Under the pieces are notes generated by a model. The model was not told the DNA's origin. It saw only the letters and a list, made by a program, of their open reading frames with translations, and ran no database searches. Below are positions 7,700 to 13,691 of a stretch of 13,691 nt of DNA, piece by piece. The translations under genes and the position numbers were made by a program. How positions within the stretch are numbered: the stretch's first letter is position 1; each line of letters opens with the position of its first letter. Source of the DNA: Nitrospirota bacterium (GTDB lineage: Bacteria > Nitrospirota > Nitrospiria > Nitrospirales > Nitrospiraceae). The stretch spans positions 1-13,691 of the forward strand of contig JACQCB010000137.1 of assembly GCA_016201805.1 (NCBI GenBank), in the 5' to 3' direction.

Positions 7700-8638
7700 T
7701 TACACGATGCGGACTTGCGCTTTCGTCCCGGCCTTGAATTCCATGTCGATAATCTCGATGTCGCCATTGGCCGCGACCCGGATGGGCAAGGGGTCCAGGG
7801 AACGCGGGGCAGGGCCATCGAGAACCTTCCCGCCGGCGTTGTAGATGCTCAGGTGACAGGGGCAGAGAAAGACCTTCCCCAGCACCTTGTGGCCGCGCCA
7901 TTTATACCCGCAGCCCAGGTGAGGGCACTTGCCGGAATAGACCACGTAGGGTACGTTCTGTTTGTTCGTCCAGAGAAGCCGCCCCGTCGCGTCATGGAAG
8001 TCCATGTCCTTGCCCTTATAGACTTCCTCCAACACGGCGGGCGAGGCCTTCAGGACCCAGACATTCTTGTCAACCTCGGCCTCCAGCATGAAGGCTTCCT
8101 TGACCTTCTTTTTGTACTTGAACTGGACGCCGACATCCTCGGTCTTGATCTTGCCGGCGTTGCCGATCTTGAGCCAGCGATTGTCGAGCGGGGCATACAT
8201 CGGCTTCATCAAGTACCGGAGCACGGGCACGGCGAGCGGGAGCGCGACCAAGACGCCGATCGCCTGCGTGAAGTTGGCAAAGAAGGTCCGGCGCTTGACG
8301 TTACGTTCCAATTCGGGCAGCGGGACCAGCACCTCGCCAGGCTCGACGTGCAGATGATCTTCGAGGTGGGCGATCTCGACTTCCTTGATCGTCACGAATT
8401 CGTCGCGCTTGAGGAGCGGGAACCGTTCCAAGTCGGTGGAAGATGCCCGCAGTTGAACGGCATCCTCCAGCACCGTCTCAACCTGGGCCATCGGAACCTG
8501 ACGCTCCAACGTCCCGGCCCCGTTGCCTCCGACGACGATGTGGCTCACCTCATGGGAGAGGGGATCGACGATGACCTTGGTGACCTCGCCGACCTCCCGG
8601 TCGGTGCACCGCACTTTCGATTTGAGCTTCGGCTGCAT
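7700..8638 (-). CDS. Rieske iron-sulfur protein with N-terminal PRC-barrel-like domain
   Basis: High-potential [2Fe-2S] subunit of the bc-type complex, 312 residues, longer than usual. Residues about 5-85 resemble a PRC-barrel (DREVGEVTKVIVDP, then RQVPMAQVE). A twin-arginine motif KRRTFF (115-120) precedes one helix (121-143), so the barrel should stay in the cytoplasm while the Rieske domain is exported by Tat. Cluster ligands are C238/H240 in CPHLGC and C259/H262 in CPCH; C243 and C261 would form the disulfide. CPCHLS replaces the usual CPCHGS, and CPHLGC the usual CTHLGC. Its ATG is one base after the stop of the upstream cytochrome c gene, and cytochrome b follows 16 nt later, so co-translation of the complex is likely. 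Function as the Rieske subunit is firm; the barrel's role is not. Confidence 0.93.
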   Translation of the reverse strand: MQPKLKSKVRCTDREVGEVTKVIVDPLSHEVSHIVVGGNGAGTLERQVPMAQVETVLEDAVQLRASSTDLERFPLLKRDEFVTIKEVEIAHLEDHLHVEPGEVLVPLPELERNVKRRTFFANFTQAIGVLVALPLAVPVLRYLMKPMYAPLDNRWLKIGNAGKIKTEDVGVQFKYKKKVKEAFMLEAEVDKNVWVLKASPAVLEEVYKGKDMDFHDATGRLLWTNKQNVPYVVYSGKCPHLGCGYKWRGHKVLGKVFLCPCHLSIYNAGGKVLDGPAPRSLDPLPIRVAANGDIEIIDMEFKAGTKAQVRIV

Positions 8639-8639
8639 A

Positions 8640-9464
8640 CTATTTCTTCTTGATCGGCTTCGGCGTCGCGACGGCCGTATTTTTCAGCGTGGAAAGAAAC
8701 GCCACCAGCGCATCCACTTCTTTTTCTTCCATCAACTCCTTGTACTTATCCGGCATCTTCTTCTTTTCGTATTCCTTTTCGAACCCCTCCGCCATCCAGC
8801 TCTGCGGGTCCAGAATCTTCCGCTTGAGCTCTTCGGGCTTGAGCAGGCTGCCGATGTTGTCCATCTCAGGGCCGCGCTTCTTGCCGCCCTCGCCGAACAG
8901 CTTGTGGCAGTTGTAGCATTCCTGCAGGTTCCACTGCTCCTTGCCGAGCGCCACCAGATCGCCCCCCGTGGCCGGAGCGCCGGCTGGCTTGGCCCCATCG
9001 CCCCCCGCCGGAGCCTCTGCAACCGCCGCTCCGCCGACGGCCTGCAACCGCGCCATGAGCGCGTCGGTCCGTTCCGCGAGCGCCTTAGTTCTGGTCAGCA
9101 ACTCTTCCGCCTTGCCCTGTTCCGTCGCGGCACGCTTGGCCTTCAGCAGCTTTTCAATCTTGCCTTTTTCATCCCCCGGATCGTATTGCGGCAGGAACGA
9201 CGCCCCCCCGATGTAGACGCCGGAGAGCACCGCATAGAAGGCCACAAGCGCCACAATCGCCTTCAGGCCACCGATGGGCTTCAGCGAAGGCGCATCCAAC
9301 AGGATGAAGACCGCCGCCCCCAACATCGCATAGCCGAAAAACACGCTCTGGAACACCGGCGGGAAGGCCAGGGCTCTGGCCGTTCCAACCAGAATCGCTC
9401 CAACGATAATTCCGATGATGCCTTTTTTTATTACGCTCTTGATCAGGCTTGGCTGTTCGGCCAT
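8640..9464 (-). CDS. Membrane-anchored monoheme cytochrome c with coiled coil
   Basis: A protein of 274 residues placed directly before the Rieske gene and probably the cytochrome c subunit of the bc-type complex. Three hydrophobic segments (about 15-33, 40-57 and 67-86) anchor the N-terminus. A charged helical stretch (about 98-142) and an Ala/Gly/Pro-rich linker (145-168) lead to a cytochrome c domain with CYNCH at 183-187. A likely axial Met is in the KKKMPDKY segment, after KEYE. The C-terminus is Lys-rich. The ATG at 9464 has GAGGGG 3 nt upstream. The arrangement (helices, spacer, heme domain) differs from mitochondrial cytochrome c1, which has a C-terminal anchor. Confidence 0.9.
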   Translation of the reverse strand: MAEQPSLIKSVIKKGIIGIIVGAILVGTARALAFPPVFQSVFFGYAMLGAAVFILLDAPSLKPIGGLKAIVALVAFYAVLSGVYIGGASFLPQYDPGDEKGKIEKLLKAKRAATEQGKAEELLTRTKALAERTDALMARLQAVGGAAVAEAPAGGDGAKPAGAPATGGDLVALGKEQWNLQECYNCHKLFGEGGKKRGPEMDNIGSLLKPEELKRKILDPQSWMAEGFEKEYEKKKMPDKYKELMEEKEVDALVAFLSTLKNTAVATPKPIKKK

Positions 9465-9501
9465 ACTCCCCTCGCTGCTGACAGCTTCGTTCGATGACTC
9501 T

Positions 9502-9521
9502 GCGCCGGCCTCGGCCGGCGC
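9502..9521 (-). other. GC-rich intergenic hairpin after the first bd-like gene
   Basis: A perfect 8-bp inverted repeat (GCGCCGGC/GCCGGCGC) with a four-base loop lies 3 nt beyond the stop codon of the bd-like gene, in the 60-nt gap before the next cytochrome c. No T-run follows on the minus strand, so it is not a complete Rho-independent terminator. It could protect the upstream mRNA segment or attenuate transcription into the complex III genes. Confidence 0.5.
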
Positions 9522-9524
9522 GCC

Positions 9525-11222
9525 TTACTTGGCCTCAGGCGCGTGGCCCTTGGTGTCGGCGACGCGCAGCGTCACCACGATTGCAAAACTCACCACGATG
9601 TAGAACACCAGCGTAATGGCCGTGATCCACCAGGCTGAATAGGACAGCGTCGGCGTGAACGATTCCGCGGTGAAGTCCGGCATCAGATTGTAAGTGTGGA
9701 AGTATTTCCGCAGCAGTGACCGCACCGCCCCCATGAGCCCCATCGTCCAGATTGCGCTGAAGGCCAGGAAGATCAGCACGAACTGGGAGGCGAAGTCGAT
9801 CTTCCCCCAGACGATCGTCCCCTGCCGGATCGCGCGGTTGTACAGGATGTAGTTCATGACCGTCACGAACACCAGCGTGAACGCCGCCGAGTTCTTGGCC
9901 GGCATCAGAGCCAGGAAGCCCCAGTCGGACGGCAGCTCCAATTGCTCCGTCGCTAAGGCTTGCGTGGCCACGAAGCCGTGCGGCGTCATCCAGATCGCAT
10001 TGCCGACTACAACCATGAGGAAGCCGACCTTGATAAAGGTCCTGGAAGAGACCGTGATGCGGCCCAGCGGCGGAATGACCTTGCTCAAAATCATGGGCGC
10101 CACCACCAACGGCAGGAGCACGCCCAGCGATTTGGGATCGGGAACCGGGAAAATCGTCCAGGTATAGGTCATCACGAAAGGCAGCGCGATCATGACCAGC
10201 ATCGTCAAAGCCGACATCCGGACCCGCTCCACCCCTTCGATGCGCTTCATGCTCAGCCAGATGTAGTAGTTGCTGGCCAGGAAGATCAAACCAATCATGG
10301 CCCCCTGCATCTCGAAGAACATCGAGAGCTGGTCCGCCATCATGTACGGGCAGATGGACGCATCGTAGTCGCAGAGCTCGTAGGCCAACAGGTAGCCCAT
10401 GAAGGGGAGGAACAGCAACGCTCCGACGCCGATGAGATTCCCGACGAACCCCATCCAATCGTAATAGGACCGCTCGCTCTCGCTTTTCGCGCCCAGGTAC
10501 ATATAGGCCGCGATCAAGCCGGCGATGAACCCGCCGAAGGTGACGTTGCCCACCAACCGGTGGAAGTTGAGCGGCAACCAGCTGTAGTTGAAAATCTTAT
10601 CCCACAGCGACGCCGTCTGAATGAAATCCGCCAGCGAGATGCCTTCGACGGCTTTGGACGGCGTGTTCATGAACGAGGTCGGGCCGTCGATCACGAACAA
10701 TGTCACGGTCCCGATCAGGTTCAGCAAGACACCCAGCGCAATGTGACGCGCCTTCTTCTCCCCCTTCCAGGCGTCCCAACTGTAAAAATACAGGTACAGG
10801 ACGATCGTCTCCGCGATAAACAGCAGGGGATAGATCACCGCAAAAATCAGGAAGAAGTGGTTGATCAGCCACGTGGTGAATTGCGGATAGGTGGCCAGGA
10901 GCACGAAGATAAAGAGGCCCCCAGTCAGGGCGGTCATGCTGTAGAGAATGACCGTGACCTTGGTCACTTCCTTGGCCAGCCGGTCATAGCGGGGGTCCTG
11001 TTTTCTATACCCCAGCCACTCGGAAATGACCACAAAGATCGGAGCCCCTAGGATAAACCCCGCAAACAAAATGTGGAGCTGGGCGACGATCCAAACCGCA
11101 GTCCGATTCCCCGTATAGGGAAACTCGGTGACCGGGGCGTTCGGAACCTGGGCATAGACAGTGGCTCCGAACACCACCAGCAGACCGAGCGTGATAAGGA
11201 AACTACGCTGCCACATTTTCAT
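9525..11222 (-). CDS. Stand-alone cytochrome bd-like (CydA-like) membrane protein
   Basis: A polytopic membrane protein of 565 residues, clearly paralogous to the middle of the 1075-residue fusion. A signal-like segment ends at VYAQ (22-25). VAQLH (H50) aligns with the N-terminal heme His of CydA, IAETIVLYLYFYSWD (E138) with the FLEATF/GWD region, and PLNFHRLVGNV (H221) with the heme b558 His. A late motif KYFHTYNLMPD (H509) corresponds to HWHIYGVMRD of the fusion. There is no GRQPW quinol-loop motif and no CydB gene nearby, so direct quinol oxidation as in E. coli bd oxidase is doubtful. It is preceded at 36 nt by the lipoprotein cytochrome c. Homologues of this kind are known in Nitrospira as putative bd-like terminal oxidases (recalled, not checked). 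Confidence 0.88.
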   Translation of the reverse strand: MKMWQRSFLITLGLLVVFGATVYAQVPNAPVTEFPYTGNRTAVWIVAQLHILFAGFILGAPIFVVISEWLGYRKQDPRYDRLAKEVTKVTVILYSMTALTGGLFIFVLLATYPQFTTWLINHFFLIFAVIYPLLFIAETIVLYLYFYSWDAWKGEKKARHIALGVLLNLIGTVTLFVIDGPTSFMNTPSKAVEGISLADFIQTASLWDKIFNYSWLPLNFHRLVGNVTFGGFIAGLIAAYMYLGAKSESERSYYDWMGFVGNLIGVGALLFLPFMGYLLAYELCDYDASICPYMMADQLSMFFEMQGAMIGLIFLASNYYIWLSMKRIEGVERVRMSALTMLVMIALPFVMTYTWTIFPVPDPKSLGVLLPLVVAPMILSKVIPPLGRITVSSRTFIKVGFLMVVVGNAIWMTPHGFVATQALATEQLELPSDWGFLALMPAKNSAAFTLVFVTVMNYILYNRAIRQGTIVWGKIDFASQFVLIFLAFSAIWTMGLMGAVRSLLRKYFHTYNLMPDFTAESFTPTLSYSAWWITAITLVFYIVVSFAIVVTLRVADTKGHAPEAK

Positions 11223-11258
11223 GTTGTCTCGCCGCCCCCTCTCCAGAGTCCGAATGGA

Positions 11259-11891
11259 TCACTTGCCGGCAGCGGCAGGAGCCGGACTTGCCGCCGGAGC
11301 CCCGCCGGCCGGAGCCGCAGGAGCTGCCGGAGCTCCAGGAACTGCAGGTGCCGCACCGCCGGCATCAGGAGCCGCTGCCGGAGCCGCTCCACCAGTCGCC
11401 GCGCCACCCACCGGCACCCAGGCGTTCTTCGTCTGATCCCACTCCTGTCCCTTGAGCCCGAAACTCCGCTCAAAGGCCACCAACTTCCAACGGTCTTCTT
11501 CGGGCAGCTTGCTCTTCCAGGCCTTCATCTTGGTATTGGGCACCCCTTCCGAAATGCGCCAGAACCAGACCGAATCCGAATAGAGCTTCATGCGTTCAGC
11601 GACTCGAAAATCACGAGCCCCCGCCTTGACCGGCTTGCCGTCCTTCCCGTGGCAGCTGGCGCAGTTCACATCGGGATTCTTGGCTCCGATGAAGAGCTGC
11701 CGTCCCTCTTCCACGATCTTGTCGTCGGCAAACCACCCGGCCGGCATGTGCTTGTCGGCATACTCGGCCGGCGGCGGCGGCGGCGCCACGATCGGGCCTT
11801 CCCCTCCTTCACCGCCACATCCGACAACCGCCAGGCCAACGCCCGCTATTCCGACAAAGAAAACCGCCTTCATCCAAGTCATGCTCTTCAT
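11259..11891 (-). CDS. Lipoprotein monoheme cytochrome c with Ala/Pro/Gly-rich tail
   Basis: Likely first gene of the operon, 210 residues from this start. The N-terminal signal ends in AVVGC, a good lipobox (C25). A proline run (38-41) precedes a cytochrome c domain with CASCH at 77-81 and VWFWRISEGVP, the motif shared with the cytochrome c at 2523-3242. M122 in NTKMKAW is a candidate axial ligand. From about 161 to the end the chain is almost only Ala, Pro and Gly, a flexible low-complexity tail. Start choice: an ATG 9 nt upstream (11900) has AAGGAG only 3 nt before it, while this one has it 12 nt before but gives a cleaner signal peptide (MKSMTWMKA). Probably an outer-leaflet-anchored electron shuttle to the bd-like protein encoded 36 nt downstream. 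Confidence 0.88.
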   Translation of the reverse strand: MKSMTWMKAVFFVGIAGVGLAVVGCGGEGGEGPIVAPPPPPAEYADKHMPAGWFADDKIVEEGRQLFIGAKNPDVNCASCHGKDGKPVKAGARDFRVAERMKLYSDSVWFWRISEGVPNTKMKAWKSKLPEEDRWKLVAFERSFGLKGQEWDQTKNAWVPVGGAATGGAAPAAAPDAGGAAPAVPGAPAAPAAPAGGAPAASPAPAAAGK

Positions 11892-11952
11892 AGTTCCCAT
11901 CCACTCCTTTCTTACAAACCGTACGGGCTTAGTTCTGCCACCGACCATCTCG

Positions 11953-11979
11953 ACATTATCCGCAATATCCACAATGCAA
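11953..11979 (-). promoter_or_regulatory. Possible promoter of the respiratory operon
   Basis: Between the terminator of the upstream gene and the first cytochrome c start, the minus strand has TTGCAT (11979-11974), a 15-nt spacer and TAATGT (11958-11953). These resemble -35 and -10 elements, but the spacer is short. The position is right for the long operon, since the terminator at 11998-12044 would block read-through. The exact boxes are tentative. Confidence 0.3.
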
Positions 11980-11997
11980 CGCCATGTCAGTGACGAT

Positions 11998-12044
11998 AAA
12001 AAAGACGCTCTCCCTCAGGCCAGCTGACCTGAAGCAAAAGCGTC
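11998..12044 (-). terminator. Rho-independent terminator after the small exported protein gene
   Basis: On the minus strand an outer stem GACGCT/AGCGTC (12044-12039 with 12009-12004) encloses an inner stem TCAGG/CCTGA around a CAGCTG core, and is followed at once by six T (12003-11998). It lies about 40 nt beyond the stop of the 180-residue protein and separates that gene from the respiratory operon. Confidence 0.75.
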
Positions 12045-12085
12045 ATCTGCCCAGATCGCCCGAATGCCACTCGATACGACGCAAC

Positions 12086-12628
12086 CTACTTGCGCGGCCC
12101 TTTCCCTCGCTTCTGCGAGTGCCGACGCTGCCCGATCAGCCGCGCGCCCACAAAAGCCGCAACAGCCGCAAGCCCAATGCCGGCCCCGTAGTACATCCAC
12201 CGCGGCGAGGCTTCGCCTGATGCGTCACACCCTGCGCCGATATTGACCGTAACCTTACGTTCCGTTTGAACATCTTTAGGATCGAATTGAGCGGTAACTT
12301 TTTTTTCCTGCTCGAGGGCGGTAATCAGAATGGCATCGCCTCGATTGTCATTATGCAGGTGCAGTGTGCCCTTATAGTATCCCCGACTATCGGTAAAGAC
12401 GGTGGTGCCGACAGAGACCCGGGCATCCCTTACGATCACTTCGGCCTCCGCCGCCGGCTGACCGTCTGCCTTGCAGACGTGCCCTTCAACGGTGAACCGA
12501 TGATCGATCTCATGCATCGCCACCGCGGTGTCTGGGCCATACGCAATCGACCCAAACCAGGCACAGCCGAGAGCCAGCGCTGCCGACCAATAACCCACGC
12601 CTCTTTCGTCTCGCGGCCCTTGCCCCAT
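12086..12628 (-). CDS. Exported protein with carboxypeptidase-regulatory-like domain and C-terminal membrane helix
   Basis: A protein of 180 residues of unknown function. An N-terminal hydrophobic stretch (13-37) ends in AVA and looks like a cleavable signal. Residues about 44-132 form a beta-sandwich-like domain with the pattern VEGHVCKADGQPAAEAEVIV...TDSRGYYKGTL, typical of carboxypeptidase-regulatory or transthyretin-like domains. A hydrophobic helix (146-166) then precedes a very basic tail, suggesting a periplasmic domain anchored by its C-terminus. There are Cys at 52 and 134. The ATG at 12628 was preferred because CGAGG lies a few bases upstream; a 33-nt longer start at 12661 is possible. 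It has its own promoter and terminator and so is not part of the operon, although it sits directly before it. Confidence 0.75.
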   Translation of the reverse strand: MGQGPRDERGVGYWSAALALGCAWFGSIAYGPDTAVAMHEIDHRFTVEGHVCKADGQPAAEAEVIVRDARVSVGTTVFTDSRGYYKGTLHLHNDNRGDAILITALEQEKKVTAQFDPKDVQTERKVTVNIGAGCDASGEASPRWMYYGAGIGLAAVAAFVGARLIGQRRHSQKRGKGPRK

Positions 12629-12661
12629 TGTGCCTCGGCGCCCATGTCGCCGCCTCTGCAT

Positions 12662-12961
12662 TCGGATGCGCTCACCAGCGCCTCACCCCTCGAAAAAAAC
12701 TTGCAAAAACACGGCACAAACCGGCTTTGGGCGCGACATTTCTAGCATAGGCCATAGTCTTTGTCAATAACATCTCTGCCGTCCAAAGCCGTCGCAAACG
12801 GTCTCTTTTGGCAAATTGAATTGCGTGCCCCGTACGGGCAAAAACAGGAGGCCCCTTGCACTCACACACTTCACAAGCCCAAGACAAGTTTGGCTGCATG
12901 GGGCTTATGGACAGAGGAGACTCAGGGATATGTGCGGGGGGATGGCTGGAGAAAAGACGGC
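12662..12961. other. Intergenic region with promoter, no supported gene
   Basis: About 300 nt between two minus-strand genes. It holds the promoter described at 12739-12767 and a leader of about 100 nt before the 180-residue protein. Short open frames exist on both strands, but they lack ribosome sites and recognisable protein character. A 5-bp inverted repeat TGCCC/GGGCA lies near 12827-12841. No convincing terminator for the hpnH-linked gene pair was found. Confidence 0.5.
12739..12767 (-). promoter_or_regulatory. Sigma70-type promoter for the 180-residue protein
   Basis: On the minus strand a perfect TTGACA (12767-12762) is followed by a 17-nt spacer and TAGAAA (12744-12739), matching four of six -10 consensus bases, with TGC just before it. 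The start of transcription would fall near 12732, leaving a leader of about 100 nt before the ATG at 12628. It is the best promoter-like sequence I found in the window. Confidence 0.6.
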
Positions 12962-13351
12962 TCAGAGGTACCCACGGGCTTTCGCCTCGGCTTCCGACTG
13001 TTCAGCTTCCGCGCGACGCTGTGATTCTTTTTTCGACACCCAGGCTTCCCACGATTTTCCCGACGCCGTGTCTTTGCCGGTCAACGCGATGGTGGCCACA
13101 TCCTCATAGGGGATCACGCGCTCGCCGGCTTCCTCCTTGGGGAATACTTGGAGAACGGGGCGTGAGCCGGTCGCGATCCGGTTAAACAAATACCCCTCGA
13201 CCGTCTCGCCGGATCGCAATTTCAGCGTGACGTCTCCACGATAATCGAAGGCCTGCTCCACCGCCTCAGCCAATTCCCTGGCTGTCCGCGGGCGATACAC
13301 GCGCCCTTCGAGGACGCCAGCTTCCGGTCCATGGTTTTTCGAATCGGTCAT
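12962..13351 (-). CDS. Conserved-looking hypothetical protein downstream of hpnH, possible Sm-like fold
   Basis: A soluble protein of 129 residues without signal peptide or membrane helix. Residues 16-36 (RVYRPRTARELAEAVEQAF) look helical. DVTLKLRSGETVEGYLFNRI (40-59) followed by VIPYEDVATIAL resembles the two halves of a small Sm/LSm-like barrel, where a strand pair carries an L-x-(S/D)-G-x-x-v-x-G pattern. The rest (about 100-129) is a charged helix ending ARGYL. The ATG at 13351 lies 18 nt after the hpnH stop, so the two genes are probably co-transcribed and this protein may support hopanoid synthesis. No family name can be given with confidence, and the Sm-like idea rests on pattern only. 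Confidence 0.7.
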   Translation of the reverse strand: MTDSKNHGPEAGVLEGRVYRPRTARELAEAVEQAFDYRGDVTLKLRSGETVEGYLFNRIATGSRPVLQVFPKEEAGERVIPYEDVATIALTGKDTASGKSWEAWVSKKESQRRAEAEQSEAEAKARGYL

Positions 13352-13369
13352 TGCGTCACCGTTTGAGGA

Positions 13370-13691
13370 CTACCGGGCATTGGGGAGCAAGGTGGCTTTC
13401 ACGGTTCGCCCGAAGCCGGACCACGAGCCAAAGGTATCCTCGACTGCGGACGCCTCGTAGCCGCAGTGCACCATGCAATCGGCGCACTTCTCGTTCCGCC
13501 CGACCCCGTACTGGTCCCACTCGGTATCGGACATGAGTTCCTGGAAGGTCTTGGCATAGCCTTCCTGCAACAGATAACACGGCTTCTGCCAGCCGAAGAC
13601 GTTGTAGGTCGGGTTCCCCCAGGGCGTGCACTGATAATCCCGCTTCCCCATGAGAAACTCCAGAAAGAGAGGCGATTGATTAAAGCGCCAG
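13370..13691 (-). CDS. hpnH: HpnH, hopanoid biosynthesis radical SAM protein (C-terminal part)
   Basis: Adenosylhopane-forming radical SAM enzyme, which attaches the adenosyl group from S-adenosylmethionine to the hopene skeleton as the first step toward extended (C35) hopanoids. Only the last 106 or so residues are in the window; the radical SAM CxxxCxxC motif lies beyond the right edge, and the frame is open to base 13691. The visible part, with RFNQSPLFLEFLMGKRDYQ, CTPWGNPTYNVFGWQKPCY and NEKCADCMVHCGYEASAVED, matches the well-conserved HpnH C-terminus. The Cys-rich CADCMVHCG is characteristic. It precedes the 129-residue protein by 18 nt on the same strand. Confidence 0.92.
   Translation of the reverse strand, partial: WRFNQSPLFLEFLMGKRDYQCTPWGNPTYNVFGWQKPCYLLQEGYAKTFQELMSDTEWDQYGVGRNEKCADCMVHCGYEASAVEDTFGSWSGFGRTVKATLLPNAR

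Noticed and set aside
7684..7818. N-terminal extension of cytochrome b upstream of 7683
   Set aside because: It overlaps the end of the Rieske gene in another frame and does not look like a cytochrome b N-terminus.
9960..11051. Long + strand open frame antisense to the stand-alone bd-like gene
   Set aside because: Same His/Gln/Asp/Arg-rich shadow composition; the minus strand has clear CydA-like motifs and operon context.
11280..11400. Repetitive GC-rich DNA considered as a tandem repeat element
   Set aside because: It simply encodes the Ala/Pro/Gly-rich tail of the lipoprotein cytochrome c; repeat units are degenerate and in frame.
12827..12841. Small inverted repeat considered as terminator of the hpnH-linked genes
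   Set aside because: Only a 5-bp stem, and on the minus strand the T-run comes before the stem, not after it.
12672..12899. 75-codon open frame on the minus strand in the intergenic region
   Set aside because: It spans the promoter of the 180-residue protein, has no ribosome site and shows no recognisable domain; its Cys residues are not in a CxxCH arrangement.
1..13691. Mobile elements, CRISPR arrays, tRNA or rRNA genes
   Set aside because: No transposase-like protein, regularly spaced repeats, or tRNA/rRNA-like segments were seen on either strand.

Overview
The window looks like chromosomal DNA of a GC-rich, Gram-negative, respiratory bacterium. The combination of a bc-type complex with two cytochrome bd-like proteins, many small c-type cytochromes, an ethylbenzene-dehydrogenase-type heme protein (NxrC-like) and hopanoid synthesis points to a Nitrospira-like nitrite oxidiser (phylum Nitrospirota). 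That assignment is my inference from gene content and remembered family knowledge; no search was run.

Layout. The left edge holds the 3' half of a UbiA-type prenyltransferase on the + strand (1-516). Facing it is one long minus-strand gene train, transcribed from about 11.9 kb down to 620. In transcription order it encodes: a lipoprotein monoheme cytochrome c; a stand-alone bd-like (CydA-like) membrane protein; a three-helix-anchored cytochrome c with a coiled coil; a PRC-barrel/Rieske fusion; a one-piece cytochrome b (b6 plus subunit IV); a 1075-residue fusion of an unknown membrane domain, a second bd-like domain and a C-terminal cytochrome c; another membrane-anchored cytochrome c; an EB_dh-type heme b protein with a C-terminal anchor; and a diheme cytochrome c whose heme domains are separated by a charged helix. 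Gaps are 94 nt or less and the last pair overlaps as ATGA, so these nine genes are probably one operon. Upstream of it, also on the minus strand, is a small exported protein with a carboxypeptidase-regulatory-like domain. It has its own sigma70-like promoter and is followed by a clear Rho-independent terminator. The right edge holds a 129-residue unknown protein directly downstream of the 3' end of hpnH (hopanoid radical SAM enzyme).

How it may work. The Rieske protein and cytochrome b form the core of a quinol:cytochrome c oxidoreductase (or, run in reverse, a route from cytochrome c to quinone). The surrounding genes add six predicted covalent c hemes, one EB_dh heme b site and two bd-like integral membrane proteins. 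Neither bd-like protein shows the GRQPW quinol-loop signature of true bd oxidases, and no CydB gene is present. One of them carries its own cytochrome c domain. The simplest reading is a dedicated complex III/bd-like oxidase supercomplex in which electrons reach the bd-like subunits through c hemes instead of directly from quinol. This is inferred from synteny and motifs, not demonstrated. No mobile elements, CRISPR arrays, tRNA or rRNA genes were seen.
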